A stretch of 64,000 nucleotides of DNA, from NCBI GenBank assembly GCA_015057625.1, contig SVDZ01000009.1, positions 62,001 through 126,000 of the forward strand. Direction: 5' to 3'. Below, piece after piece: positions 35,546-44,434 of this stretch. Positions within the stretch are counted from its first letter, which is position 1. Every line of letters starts with the position of its first letter. A program made the translations under genes and the position numbers. Under the pieces are notes generated by a model. The model saw only the letters and a list, made by a program, of their open reading frames with translations, was not told where the DNA came from and searched no databases. Source of the stretch: Lachnospiraceae bacterium. Lineage in GTDB: Bacteria > Bacillota > Clostridia > Lachnospirales > Lachnospiraceae.

Positions 35546-36445
35546 CTATTTTGCTAACTCTAGCATCTTCTCTAACGGTGAAAGTGCTTTTTTAATAAAT
35601 TCATCATCCAAAAATACTTCGTTTGTCTCATTCTCAAGAACATCTACAATCTTCTCAAGTGTTACTTTCTTCATGTTTGGACAAACCTGCTCTTCCATTA
35701 CTTTGAATAACTTCTTGTTTGGAGCCTGCTCCTCAATACATGGGAACACACCGTCAACTGTACCGATAATAAATTCCTCTGCATCTGTATCAAGTACATA
35801 TTTGATAATTCCAGATGTACTTCCAATGTAGTCTGCCTCTTCTCTTACTTCCTGTTTGCACTCAGGATGAACTGCTACCTTTGCACCCGGATGTCTGTCT
35901 TTTGCCGCTAACACATCTTCTTTTGTCATGATGTGGTGTCTTGGGCAAAAACCATCATTTGTCATAACATTCTTCTCAGGTACCTGTCTTCTAACATAAT
36001 CTCCAAGGTTCTGATCAGGAATAAAGAATATATTTTTATTTGGAAGATTCTTTACAATTTTTACAGCGTTTGCACTTGTAACACAAACATCTGATAATGT
36101 CTTTATATCTGCAGTGGAGTTAATGTAACACACAACAGCCAGGTCATCATACTGTTCTCTTTTTTCTTTAATTTCTTTCTCTGTAACCATATGTGCCATA
36201 GGACAATCTGCAGATGCATCCGGCATAAACACTCTCTTACCCGGATTGAGAATCTTTGCACTCTCTCCCATGAATTCAACACCGGCAAAAATAATCTTTT
36301 TCGCATCAGTCTCCTTGGCAACCTTTGCAAGATAGAAAGAATCTCCGATGTAGTCTGCAACATCCTGAACTTCCTTGTCCACATAGTAATGTGCCAGTAT
36401 AATTGCATCATTATCCTTCTTTAACTTTGTTATGTACTCTTTCAT
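35546..36445 (-). CDS. nadA: Quinolinate synthase NadA
   Basis: 299 residues. Three [4Fe-4S] cysteines typical of the family can be placed: DCPMAHM (about 81), one in the SDVCVTSAN/HPECKQEV stretches, and EEQVCPNMKK near 253-260. Other motifs: ILAHYYVDKEVQDVADYIGD at the N-terminus and GFCPRHH. NadA condenses iminoaspartate from NadB with dihydroxyacetone phosphate to quinolinate. The gene is first in the operon, 10 bases ahead of the nadBC fusion, with AGGAGGAG before its ATG and the NiaR-type operator about 90 bases upstream. Confidence 0.95.
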   Translation of the reverse strand: MKEYITKLKKDNDAIILAHYYVDKEVQDVADYIGDSFYLAKVAKETDAKKIIFAGVEFMGESAKILNPGKRVFMPDASADCPMAHMVTEKEIKEKREQYDDLAVVCYINSTADIKTLSDVCVTSANAVKIVKNLPNKNIFFIPDQNLGDYVRRQVPEKNVMTNDGFCPRHHIMTKEDVLAAKDRHPGAKVAVHPECKQEVREEADYIGSTSGIIKYVLDTDAEEFIIGTVDGVFPCIEEQAPNKKLFKVMEEQVCPNMKKVTLEKIVDVLENETNEVFLDDEFIKKALSPLEKMLELAK

Positions 36446-36534
36446 AAGCTCCTCCTAATATGCTTTGGATTGGTTCTGTAATCATTTGTTATATACCTAA
36501 TATTTAAGTAATCTAATCAAATTTACTATCATTC

Positions 36535-36560
36535 TTTACATCTGTCTTGTCAGTTGTAAA
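36535..36560 (-). promoter_or_regulatory. NiaR-type operator upstream of nadA
   Basis: A 26-bp near-perfect palindrome: TTTACA-N-CTG-N-C and its mirror G-N-CAG-N-TGTAAA. NiaR operators known in Firmicutes contain a TGTC/GACA core with TACA flanks. Its place before nadA, in an operon encoding NiaR, supports autoregulation by nicotinate. Confidence 0.75.
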
Positions 36561-36707
36561 GACTTTTGTATAAGGATACATTACTCTGTATGATTCGTCA
36601 AGTTTTTTATATATTTATGTATTAAAAACCGGCTGAGCGTATATCCGATATGAGTTCAGGCGGAGCATTTTTATTTCATGGGGAAGTTCAAAGAACTTTC
36701 CTATGAA

Positions 36708-36741
36708 ATAAAAAAAGAAGAGCCATCAAAGACTCTTCTTT
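36708..36741 (-). terminator. Terminator of the serpin gene
   Basis: AGAAGAG and CTCTTCT pair around a 12-base loop; T-run on the minus strand. The remaining part of 36446-36772 shows only the NiaR operator and no gene. Confidence 0.75.
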
Positions 36742-36772
36742 TCTTCTGCATTTTTTATTATCCTATTATCAT

Positions 36773-38428
36773 TTAAGGCTCCAAGCATTTACCTATAAAT
36801 AATATTTCACCATTTGTGTTGTCAACTATCATATAAGCAAACGGTCTGTCTAAATAAACCCTCTTAGCATTTTCATCCTCTAGAATATCCCCTTCAGCTT
36901 CTATTCCACCTGTGACAGCGGCTGCTTTTGTACCATCTTCATCAACCAGAATCTTTGTTACCTGAAAAGCCTTCTTCGCACTCGGCACATCTAAATCATC
37001 CAGAAAGCGGGCATCAAATATGCTTCCCAAATTTAAATTATTTAAAACATCATTTAAATCATATTTGTTTATAGATTTGTCAGATGAATCCCAACCAAGT
37101 TCAAGTTTTGGAAGTCTTATGTATGTTGTGACTTCTTCCTTTGAAGCTAAAAATGTAGTCAAATCTAAATCTGATAAATTAAACTCTCCTTCTTTCTTTG
37201 GAAGAATTCCGATAAACGAGTATCTTTTATCTGTTCCGTAGGTTTTTTCGAAACCTGTCGCATATTCATTCTCAAAATATGAATATTCTGTCCCCGGCAT
37301 CATTTTAACTATTTTTTTCGTCTCTTCGTTAACATTAAATTCCTGCTCAAAAGTATCCTTGGCATCAAATTTGCTTGTCCACTTTCCGTCAAACAATACC
37401 GCATTAAACACTGAAGAATAAATAGGAAGCATATCGTAATCCACGATTTTGTCAATCAACCCATCTGTATTATCTTTTGCCCATTTATTCATTTTGTCAA
37501 TTGAACCATTATCCATAGGTTCAGCAAATACATCTGCAAGATAATGCTGCTTTACCAGATTTGCGAAAGGAAGATTCAAAGTATATCTTTGATCATACCA
37601 AAATGAATTTGCAATATTCAAAAAAACATCATTCTCTGCTTTAATCATCAAATCATAATAATACTGATTAATTTCATTCAGATTTCTTCCCAAGTACTTT
37701 TCAACATCTTCTTTTATATCCTCATCCCCCGAATTTGCTACCATCGCAAGCACATAATCCAGTGAAGTAGGGCTGACAAGTATATTATTATTTGCTTCAA
37801 AGCTATCTACAAGTTTAACTGCTCTGTTTAAAGCATTATTCTCCATAGTTTCAGTTTCCGCTGTTGGAGTTTCAAGCTCTGTTGTTGGTTCTGTTGTTAG
37901 TTCTGTTGTTGGTTCTGTTGTTGGTTCTGTTGTTGGTTCTGTTGTGGTCTCACTTGAATCAGTTGTTTTTTCTGTAGTATTCTCTTTTTGATTTGTAGTC
38001 TGTAATTCTGTTACTTTTGTTGTCTGAACCTCTGCTGTCTGATTCTTTGATGCTGTAGACTTTTCCTTTGACACAACAGTGATTTTTGTTTTTAATTTTT
38101 TAATTGCTTTTTTATTCTTGAACTTTACACTTGCAACTATTGTAGCCCTGCCCTCTTTTTTCGCTTTAACTACTCCCTTTTTAGAAACGGTGGCAACACT
38201 CTTTTTCATACTCTTCCAAGAAACTTTTTTAATGCGTGCTCCCTTTACTTTTAATTTAAACTTTTCACCAACTGTGAGCGTTTTATTTTTTACCGATAAT
38301 GTAACTCTGTTCTTTGTGGCTCCAAATGCATCTGTATCACCCCAGTTACCCGCGCAGTAACCTAAGGAAATAATCGTCAGCGCAACACATAAGCCCCCGC
38401 AATATTTTTTAAAACTTTTTCTTTTCAT
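36773..38428 (-). CDS. Secreted Big2-serpin protease inhibitor
   Basis: 551 residues. A signal peptide (1 to about 36) is followed by a Big2 Ig-like domain (about 40-122, KLKVKGARIKKVSWKSMKKS, VATVSKKGVVKAKKEGRATI), a TTEPTTEP linker (about 123-197), and a serpin domain (about 198-551). Serpin marks: NILVSPTSLDYVLAMVANS, FNAVLFDGKWTSKF, and the hinge DEDGTKAAAVTGGIE with small residues needed for loop insertion, so inhibition is expected. The scissile region is acidic (EAEGDILEDENAK); P1 cannot be fixed because the loop is several residues longer than usual. RPFAYMI closes the fold. Surface serpins of gut bacteria inhibit host or microbial serine proteases. Confidence 0.9.
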   Translation of the reverse strand: MKRKSFKKYCGGLCVALTIISLGYCAGNWGDTDAFGATKNRVTLSVKNKTLTVGEKFKLKVKGARIKKVSWKSMKKSVATVSKKGVVKAKKEGRATIVASVKFKNKKAIKKLKTKITVVSKEKSTASKNQTAEVQTTKVTELQTTNQKENTTEKTTDSSETTTEPTTEPTTEPTTELTTEPTTELETPTAETETMENNALNRAVKLVDSFEANNNILVSPTSLDYVLAMVANSGDEDIKEDVEKYLGRNLNEINQYYYDLMIKAENDVFLNIANSFWYDQRYTLNLPFANLVKQHYLADVFAEPMDNGSIDKMNKWAKDNTDGLIDKIVDYDMLPIYSSVFNAVLFDGKWTSKFDAKDTFEQEFNVNEETKKIVKMMPGTEYSYFENEYATGFEKTYGTDKRYSFIGILPKKEGEFNLSDLDLTTFLASKEEVTTYIRLPKLELGWDSSDKSINKYDLNDVLNNLNLGSIFDARFLDDLDVPSAKKAFQVTKILVDEDGTKAAAVTGGIEAEGDILEDENAKRVYLDRPFAYMIVDNTNGEILFIGKCLEP

Positions 38429-38489
38429 ATTTAACCTCCTCTTTTAAACCTGGTAGCGTCAAAAGCCCCTCTTTCTTATTATTCTCTTT

Positions 38490-39113
38490 TTATTTGAACT
38501 GGTCAATGTTTTCTTTAACAAATCTGGCAAGTTCATTTTCGATTTCATAATCAAGACCATCGTACATCATTTCATCGAATTCATCAAAATCATACTCTTC
38601 CTCATCCAACATATCCTGAATACTCTCTATGTCTTCAGGAATCTTATTGTCAGGAAATACACTTTTAACTTTATTCATAAGAGTCGATAATTTTTTGAGT
38701 TTCAACTCATCTGCACACTTTAATGTTTCTTCGAAATGATCACCATAATAGTAAAGATATCCTTCAAATCCATCCGATCCTACTTCAGATACTACTTCAT
38801 CTATATAGAAAACCTTTTTTTCAGCTTCGTTGAGTACATCTATATTTTCGCCAAATTCACATTTTTCACCAATGCTATAACTCAACTCACTCATCATCTC
38901 TCCTCCATCCTCTATTTTAAGTATTTCATCTATACTCATAGTTTCCTCTTCTGCATAATCATCAACTGGCAACTCGTCACTTACAGTATCACTTTCAGTC
39001 ACTTTATTATCTGACGGATTATTATGTGTATTTTCACAAGCTGTCATACATAACATTAATGACATTAATATCACAACACAATTAATTGAATATAATTTTT
39101 TTCTCATCTTCAT
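38490..39113 (-). CDS. Lipoprotein with DMP19/DUF4375-like domain
   Basis: 207 residues from MKMRKKLYSI, with GAGG 6 bases upstream; an in-frame GTG lies 4 codons earlier. The signal peptide ends in LMLCMTAC, a lipobox, so the protein is lipid-anchored. An acidic spacer (about 32-65) leads to a domain with SDGFEGYLYYYGDHFEETLK, KLSTLMNKVKSVFPDNKIP and FDEFDEMMYDGLDYEIENE. That pattern (DGFxxYxYN, then a helix, then FD-x-LDxxxY) is typical of DMP19-like DUF4375 proteins, common in Firmicutes and Bacteroidetes, of unknown role. It follows the serpin gene's upstream side by 60 bases and may belong to a run of small envelope genes. Confidence 0.65.
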   Translation of the reverse strand: MKMRKKLYSINCVVILMSLMLCMTACENTHNNPSDNKVTESDTVSDELPVDDYAEEETMSIDEILKIEDGGEMMSELSYSIGEKCEFGENIDVLNEAEKKVFYIDEVVSEVGSDGFEGYLYYYGDHFEETLKCADELKLKKLSTLMNKVKSVFPDNKIPEDIESIQDMLDEEEYDFDEFDEMMYDGLDYEIENELARFVKENIDQFK

Positions 39114-39229
39114 ATTAAACCTCACTTTTATTACTCAGTTTATTCTATTGCTTCTGCTGTTACGTTTAATGCGACAACCATCTGTTTAAGTACATTTTAT
39201 TTCTCGCTTAAAAGTTCTTATTTAGCACA

Positions 39230-39844
39230 CTAAAACTCTATTCCTTTTTTAAATTTATCAAGTATCCTTTTTCGCTCTTGCTTATCATCAGACCTGAACT
39301 TTCCTCTTAAAGGTATTGTGTTGTTAGATTCTTCTATACTTTCTCTATCCTTTATAATGCCTCTGTTATAAAGCATTCCCATGACAGCTGTGTTTCTATT
39401 TACTTTATTTTCATTGTTAACATATATATCTGAAAGAATTTCAAATAAGTGTTCACACGGTTTACAATAAGACAGTACCGACACATAAGATATTGTATTT
39501 GGGGAGGCATCAATATTTTGTTTTATGATATCCAAATATTTCTCATCTCCCGTGCTCTCATACAACGCACTACTAATCTCCACACTTGCTTCACTTGGTA
39601 TTTTTGATAGATGAACTCGTTCTTCTAACGCTTTTATTCCATCATATTTTGTAAGTTTAGGCAAAAATACGGCTAAATCAATTTCATTTTTATACACAAA
39701 ATTGTCCCATATAATATCCTCCACTTCATTTTTTTCCCAATCATAAACTTCCTCTATAATATTTGGATAAAACCCATCCATTCTTTCAGTTCCAACTGCA
39801 TTTAGTTGATTAACCAACAAATGATACGCTTCACTATGTTCCAT
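39230..39844 (-). CDS. Hypothetical all-helical protein
   Basis: 204 residues from MEHSEAYHLLVNQLNAVGTE, with AGAGGTGA 7 bases upstream. No signal peptide or membrane segment. The sequence is helical with repeats of about 35-40 residues (IDLAVFLPKLTKYDGIKALE, SSALYESTGDEKYLDIIKQN, YCKPCEHLFEILSDIYVNNE) reminiscent of HEAT-like immunity or scaffold proteins. I do not recognise the family. It sits among small envelope-protein genes, but no toxin gene that it might neutralise is adjacent. Confidence 0.5.
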   Translation of the reverse strand: MEHSEAYHLLVNQLNAVGTERMDGFYPNIIEEVYDWEKNEVEDIIWDNFVYKNEIDLAVFLPKLTKYDGIKALEERVHLSKIPSEASVEISSALYESTGDEKYLDIIKQNIDASPNTISYVSVLSYCKPCEHLFEILSDIYVNNENKVNRNTAVMGMLYNRGIIKDRESIEESNNTIPLRGKFRSDDKQERKRILDKFKKGIEF

Positions 39845-39893
39845 TAACAATCACCTCTTTTATTAATATTGTATTTTCCTCAAGAATTGGCCT

Positions 39894-40328
39894 TTAGTGC
39901 TTCACATCAAGATCATTTAGATAGTCTGTCATTTCTTTCTTTAAAGGCTTACCCTTAACTGCAGTAACAACATAAACAATTATCAATAATACTGTAACTA
40001 TCCCGCAAAGAACAATATTGTTTAACTGCTTTTGCAATATTGATACAAGAAGTCTTGTGACAATTAGAGCCACTGCTACCCATACAAGTTTTGAAAGAAA
40101 AAATCCGTTGTTGAATTTTCCTGTAATTAGGGACTCTTCTTCACCTTTCTCGGTAATATTACCAACAAAGGTAATTGGGACAGGCGCCCTGTCTTTCATA
40201 CTCTCGCCAGGCTTTTGTTCCAATGTGAATTTGTCTCCCTGAAACTTGCAATCGTAACCGCATTTATCCGCCTTTGTTATCATAATTTTTCTGAGACTCG
40301 ATCTATTTCTATTAACGCTTATTTCCAT
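39894..40328 (-). CDS. Small membrane protein, unknown function
   Basis: 144 residues. A soluble N-terminal part (1-80, with YDCKFQGDKFTLEQKPGE) is followed by two hydrophobic helices (about 80-100 and 104-124) and a short basic tail (KGKPLKKEMTDYL). No signal peptide, so the N-terminus is probably cytoplasmic. GGGAG lies 6 bases before the ATG. I cannot assign a family. The organisation of small single genes of this kind between 38.4 and 40.9 kb suggests lineage-specific envelope genes. Confidence 0.5.
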   Translation of the reverse strand: MEISVNRNRSSLRKIMITKADKCGYDCKFQGDKFTLEQKPGESMKDRAPVPITFVGNITEKGEEESLITGKFNNGFFLSKLVWVAVALIVTRLLVSILQKQLNNIVLCGIVTVLLIIVYVVTAVKGKPLKKEMTDYLNDLDVKH

Positions 40329-40375
40329 TTTAAACTCCCAGTATTTTATTAATTACTCACAAGCGAGTCTTGAGC

Positions 40376-40807
40376 TCACTTCCACCATTCATAATCCAAA
40401 TCCTCGATATATTCAGGAATGCTGATATTCTCACCTTTTGTGTCAATTGCTCTGTAGAACTCAGGTTGATTCATTAATGTCGTGCCGACATAATATACCA
40501 TTAGGAAATTATTATTTTCATCACTCTTTAATGTATAAACTCTGGTATCTTTATCATTTTCATCCGGAACACTGGAGTTGTTCTCATCCTGAATTATATA
40601 CCCGATGCATTTATCCACTTCTGAGTTTTTCATTGTCTTTCCAATTGTACCAAAGCATACATACTCTCTTTTGTTGTACACAATGCCCATTTCCTCTCCT
40701 GTTTTAAATGCTATTGCATCCTTAGGCAAATCCGGATATCTGTTTTTTCCGCATCCTGATAACACTAAAATACAAACTATTAGTAATGATATTATTCTTT
40801 TCTTCAT
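40376..40807 (-). CDS. Small lipoprotein, unknown function
   Basis: 143 residues from MKKRIISLLIVCILVLSGCG, with GGAGG upstream; the 22 extra codons in the longer ORF lack a ribosome site. LVLSGC is a standard lipobox. The mature part of about 120 residues is beta-rich: DAIAFKTGEEMGIVYNKREY, then VCFGTIGKTMKNSEVDKCIG, TRVYTLKSDENNNFLMVYYV. It ends DLDYEWWK. No family is recognised. It is next to the por operon but has no likely link with pyruvate oxidation. Confidence 0.6.
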   Translation of the reverse strand: MKKRIISLLIVCILVLSGCGKNRYPDLPKDAIAFKTGEEMGIVYNKREYVCFGTIGKTMKNSEVDKCIGYIIQDENNSSVPDENDKDTRVYTLKSDENNNFLMVYYVGTTLMNQPEFYRAIDTKGENISIPEYIEDLDYEWWK

Positions 40808-40911
40808 ACTATTTAACCTCCTACTCGTTTTTACAGTATTTACAGATAATAAAAAATAGTCCTTGTCGTGCAATCACAAATTTTCATTCAGCCGTCGCGG
40901 ATAACAATAAG

Positions 40912-40940
40912 GCAGGTTGCTGTTTCTAACAACAACCTGC
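40912..40940 (-). terminator. Hairpin after the por operon
   Basis: GCAGGTTG (40912-40919) pairs with CAACCTGC (40933-40940), 24 bases beyond the porB stop. The following T-tract on the minus strand is weak (CTTATTGTT). Confidence 0.6.
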
Positions 40941-40963
40941 TCTCATAATTCAGTTCTATTAAT

Positions 40964-41896
40964 CTATCTGCTGCACTTGAATAAAAGATCTTCCCATCTT
41001 CTATCAACTTCCTGCTGGTACTTCTCGATAAGATGTTCATTTTCAGGCTTGAAGAGATGTTTGAATCTTGCCTGTGTCTTTAAGAACTCTTCGATTGGAA
41101 GTCTGTTCTTTGGCTCGTAGTTGAGAATCCATTTTCCTTCAACTACTTCATATAATGGCCAGTAGTTTGTCTCTACTGCAAGACGACAGATTTCCATGAT
41201 TTCATCTGTCTTATACTTCCATCCTGTAGGACATGGAGCACATACATTTAAGAATGCAGGACCATCTGTGTAGATAGCTCTCTCTGCCTTCTCATGTAAA
41301 TCTTTAAATCCCTTGAAGAATGTAGTCTGTGCAGCGTATGGAATATCGTGAGCTGCGATGATTGCAGCAAGATCTTTTCTATACTGCTCTTTACCGTCGC
41401 ACTGTGTTCCTACAGGTGTTGTAGTTGTATCTGCGTACATTGGTGTAGCAGATGAACGCTGTGTACCTGTGTTCATGTATGCTCCGTTATCGTAACAAAC
41501 GTATGTGTAGTTTGTTCCTCTCTCCATAGCTCCTGATAATGACTGGATACCGATATCGTATGTTCCACCGTCACCACCAAAACAGATGAACTTGTATTCA
41601 TCTTTAACTTTTCCTTTTCTCTTCATTGCATTGTATGCACCAACAACACCACTCATTGTTGAACTTGCATTTTCAAATGCACTGTGGATATAGCTATCTT
41701 CCCATGCAACGTATGGATACTGGAATGATGATACATTCAAACATCCTGTGGCACATGCGATAACTGCTTTGTCTCCCTCATGAAGACCTCTAAGTACGTT
41801 TCTTGCACAAATTGTAGCACCACAACCTGCACACATTCTATGACCCGGTGCAAATCTCTCAGGTTTGTTCATTACTTCCTTAAAATTGTAACCCAT
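40964..41896 (-). CDS. porB: Pyruvate:ferredoxin oxidoreductase beta subunit
   Basis: 310 residues. Cysteines for one [4Fe-4S] cluster lie in GHRMCAGCGATICARN and further along in the chain, and thiamine diphosphate binding is shown by ICFGGDGGTYDIGIQSLSGA. NAPCPTGW-like VCAPCPTGWKY is the family's late cysteine motif. The subunit binds TPP for decarboxylation of pyruvate to acetyl-CoA with ferredoxin as acceptor. The stop of porA overlaps its start by one base. It is last in porC-porD-porA-porB. Confidence 0.93.
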   Translation of the reverse strand: MGYNFKEVMNKPERFAPGHRMCAGCGATICARNVLRGLHEGDKAVIACATGCLNVSSFQYPYVAWEDSYIHSAFENASSTMSGVVGAYNAMKRKGKVKDEYKFICFGGDGGTYDIGIQSLSGAMERGTNYTYVCYDNGAYMNTGTQRSSATPMYADTTTTPVGTQCDGKEQYRKDLAAIIAAHDIPYAAQTTFFKGFKDLHEKAERAIYTDGPAFLNVCAPCPTGWKYKTDEIMEICRLAVETNYWPLYEVVEGKWILNYEPKNRLPIEEFLKTQARFKHLFKPENEHLIEKYQQEVDRRWEDLLFKCSR

Positions 41897-43092
41897 TATT
41901 TTGCCTCCTTGTCTCTTAATCCCATGTATCTGTAAACATCACCTGTCTCGCCCTTAGCTGCGATATCTTTTAATGTCTCATATACATTCATCATATCTTC
42001 TACTCTGACATCTCTACCACCGATACCATACATGATATTGATTGTAAGAGCATCACATTTTTCAGAATACATTGCCTGCATTGTCTCTGCTCCGACAGGT
42101 CCTCCGTTTGTAGAGAAGCTCTCTGAACGATCCATAACTGCAACTGCTTTACATCCCTTGAGGGCTGTAGCAATTTCTTTACCAGGGAATGGTCTAAATG
42201 ATCTAATCTTAACAAGACCAACCTTTTCGCCGTTTGCTCTCATTCTGTCGATAGCATCCTTTGTTGTTCCTGCTGCAGAACCGATGATAACTACTGCATA
42301 CTCAGCATCTTCCATCTGGTACTCTTCAATAAGTCCATATTTACGTCCTGAAATCTTTTCGAAATCTTTTGCAACATCAAGAATAACCTGCTTAGCATTT
42401 TCCATTGCGTGTGCCTGTGCTTTTCTTGATTCCATATAGTAATCTGAAACTGCATATGGTCCTACTGCAAATGTTTCATCAGGATTTAAGAGGTAGTGAT
42501 CTGCCTCATACTCTCCAACGAATTCTTTTACTGTGAGGTCATCTAACAATTCCATGTTGTTTACAGCGTGACTTGTGATGAAACCATCCTGACAAATCAT
42601 AATTGGAAGCATAACATCTTTGTTCTCTGCAATGTTATAAGCCATTACCATGTTGTCATATGCTTCCTGATTGTTCTCAGCGTATAACTGAATCCATCCA
42701 CTGTCCTTTGCACCCATTGTATCTGAGTGGTCACAGTTGATGTTAAGTGGTCCTGTAAGTGCTCTACATACTGCACAAAGTGCAACAGGAAGTCTGTGTG
42801 AAGCTGCAACTCCAAGTACTTCCCACATAAAAGCAAGACCTGCTGATGATGTAGCGGTAAGTGCTCTTGCTCCGGCAGCTGATGCTCCGATAGCAGCACT
42901 CATTGAACTGTGCTCTGATTCTACTGTGATAAATTCTGTATCAACTAATCCGTTTGATACGTAGTTTGAGAAATACTGTGGTATCTCTGTTGAAGGTGTG
43001 ATTGGGAATGCAGGAAATACATCCGGATTAATCTGTCTCAAAGCTGTTGCTACAGCCTCATTTCCTGACATAAGTACTCTCTTCTTTGGCAT
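41896..43092 (-). CDS. porA: Pyruvate:ferredoxin oxidoreductase alpha subunit
   Basis: 398 residues. MSGNEAVATALRQINPDVFP and AFPITPSTEIPQYFSNYV mark the pyrimidine-binding domain of 2-oxoacid oxidoreductases. ESEHSSMSAAIGASAAGARA, TSSAGLAFMWEVLGVAA and RALTGPLNINCDHSD (family-specific for pyruvate-type enzymes) follow. GSAAGTTKDAIDRMRANGEK opens domain II. Works with porB, porC and porD. It starts one base after the porD stop region. This four-subunit form replaces the single-chain PFOR found in many Clostridia. Confidence 0.93.
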   Translation of the reverse strand: MPKKRVLMSGNEAVATALRQINPDVFPAFPITPSTEIPQYFSNYVSNGLVDTEFITVESEHSSMSAAIGASAAGARALTATSSAGLAFMWEVLGVAASHRLPVALCAVCRALTGPLNINCDHSDTMGAKDSGWIQLYAENNQEAYDNMVMAYNIAENKDVMLPIMICQDGFITSHAVNNMELLDDLTVKEFVGEYEADHYLLNPDETFAVGPYAVSDYYMESRKAQAHAMENAKQVILDVAKDFEKISGRKYGLIEEYQMEDAEYAVVIIGSAAGTTKDAIDRMRANGEKVGLVKIRSFRPFPGKEIATALKGCKAVAVMDRSESFSTNGGPVGAETMQAMYSEKCDALTINIMYGIGGRDVRVEDMMNVYETLKDIAAKGETGDVYRYMGLRDKEAK

Positions 43093-43093
43093 C

Positions 43094-43396
43094 CTACTTC
43101 ACCTCCATCTTAAGTGCACCGAATGGGCATGCTTTTACGCAGATACCGCATCCTTTGCAGTGATCATAATCTATAGCCTGTCTCTTGTAATCCTTTACAG
43201 GAATTGCGCTGTCCGGGCAAACCGGCACGCAAAGAAGACACTGTTTACATTTTTCTTCATCTACTACAGGAGCAACATTTGTCCAGTCACCTGTAATGAA
43301 ATGTTTTGTTGTTCCACAACCAACGATTGTGTTACCACGTGTGACATCCTGCCATGCCACGTCCTGACCTAATTTTGTGATATCTGAATTTGCCAT
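43094..43396 (-). CDS. porD: Pyruvate:ferredoxin oxidoreductase delta (ferredoxin-like) subunit
   Basis: 100 residues with two [4Fe-4S] motifs: EEKCKQCLLCVPVCPDSAIP and DYDHCKGCGICVKACPFGAL, the 2x CxxCxxCxxxCP pattern of bacterial ferredoxins. It passes electrons from the catalytic subunits to free ferredoxin. The N-terminal 45 residues carry VAWQDVTRGNTIVGCGTTKH, normal for PorD. Its ATG overlaps the porC stop and its stop overlaps the porA ribosome site, indicating tight coupling. Confidence 0.95.
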   Translation of the reverse strand: MANSDITKLGQDVAWQDVTRGNTIVGCGTTKHFITGDWTNVAPVVDEEKCKQCLLCVPVCPDSAIPVKDYKRQAIDYDHCKGCGICVKACPFGALKMEVK

Positions 43397-43968
43397 TATT
43401 TAACCTCCTTCAATGCCATTCTGAGAGCATTCATATTACCCTCAACAACTTCAGGCTTCTTTGCAAACTTGTGTTTGAATGAGCCTTCCATCTCATTTAA
43501 GAATGTCTCATCATCAATAACTCCTGTAACCTTTACGATTGCAGCAAGCATTGGTGTGTTAGGGAAGTTCTTTCCTAAAGTTTCCATAGCAATCTTTCTT
43601 GCATCGATTGTGTAAACTTTTCCTTTATATCCTTTTAATGATGGAATTATTTCTTCTTTGTCTCTTGCTGTGTTAATCAAAATCGCGCCATCTTCTCTGA
43701 GTCCCTTTGTAACATCAACAATATCAACTAAAGTCTCATCAACAACTACCACGTACTGTGGGTCGTAGATGTTTGAATGCACTCTGATTTCATTGTGACT
43801 GATTCTGTCATAAGCTGTAATTGGTGCACCCATTCTCTCCGGACCATATTCCGGAAATCCCTGAGCATTCATACCTGTTTTAAAAGCTACTTCTGCTAAA
43901 AGAAGTGCTGCTGTCTTGGCACCCTGACCTCCACGGCCATGCCATCTGATTTCAAGAGTATCTTTCAT
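43396..43968 (-). CDS. porC: Pyruvate:ferredoxin oxidoreductase gamma subunit
   Basis: 190 residues. RWHGRGGQGAKTAALLLAEV opens the domain, followed by PEYGPERMGAPITAYDRIS and FPNTPMLAAIVKVTGVID. This is the gamma domain contacting coenzyme A. It is first in the por operon. The 460-base upstream region holds a promoter (44134-44162) and a Rex-like site, but otherwise no gene I can support. Confidence 0.94.
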   Translation of the reverse strand: MKDTLEIRWHGRGGQGAKTAALLLAEVAFKTGMNAQGFPEYGPERMGAPITAYDRISHNEIRVHSNIYDPQYVVVVDETLVDIVDVTKGLREDGAILINTARDKEEIIPSLKGYKGKVYTIDARKIAMETLGKNFPNTPMLAAIVKVTGVIDDETFLNEMEGSFKHKFAKKPEVVEGNMNALRMALKEVK

Positions 43969-44096
43969 CTTTCTAATTCCTTCTTATTAATTAAATTTGT
44001 ATATTATCGCTTTTATTGTCAAAATAACAACTCTTATTATTAATAAAGTGAAGTTTGTTGTTATTCATTAAGTAAAGTTTATTATTATTTATTAAG

Positions 44097-44115
44097 TTAG
44101 TTATTTTTTTAACAA
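44097..44115 (-). promoter_or_regulatory. Candidate Rex-type redox operator upstream of porC
   Basis: Minus-strand TTGTTAAAAAAATAACTAA resembles the Rex consensus TTGTTAANNNNTTAACAA (left half perfect, right half 5 of 7). It lies just downstream of the predicted -10 box, where a repressor would block the por operon when NADH is low. Confidence 0.4.
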
Positions 44116-44133
44116 AAACGGCATATAGAATTA

Positions 44134-44162
44134 ATTATATATAATATAGCGTATTTTTTCAA
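44134..44162 (-). promoter_or_regulatory. Predicted promoter of the por operon
   Basis: TTGAAA (44162-44157) and TATAAT (44139-44134), 17-base spacing, minus strand. It gives a leader of about 160 nt. Confidence 0.6.
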
Positions 44163-44375
44163 GAGAAAATGGTGGAAGATGCATTATTGGCGGGAAATAT
44201 GGCGACTATTTCCTCCCCGAATGACAATTTTTCTGTCGTAGGTGTATCTTTTGTTTTATCGTTTTATTATGTAAACTGTTTTCTTTTTGAAATACCTCCC
44301 AAAACGCGATTTTGCATTTTAGGAGGTATTTCTTCGTCAGAACTTTCGCAATTGTAAAGAATCACTATCCTTTTC

Positions 44376-44434
44376 AAGAACGCCTCAGCGTTCTTACTGC
44401 GAAATGCGCGTCAGCGCACTACTTCTTAGCTATA
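44376..44434. repeat. Dispersed palindromic repeat, copy 1
   Basis: AAGAACGCCTCAGCGTTCTT (44376-44395) is followed by ACTGCGAAATGCG and ends CTACTTCTTAGCTATA, overlapping the nspC stop. The same start and end occur at 45620-45781, and the palindrome alone at 54526-54545. On the minus strand it may serve as a transcript end for nspC. Confidence 0.7.

Noticed and set aside
44169..44357. 62-codon plus-strand frame before nspC
   Set aside because: No ribosome site, AT-rich composition, overlaps the por promoter region and an inverted repeat around 44289-44330.
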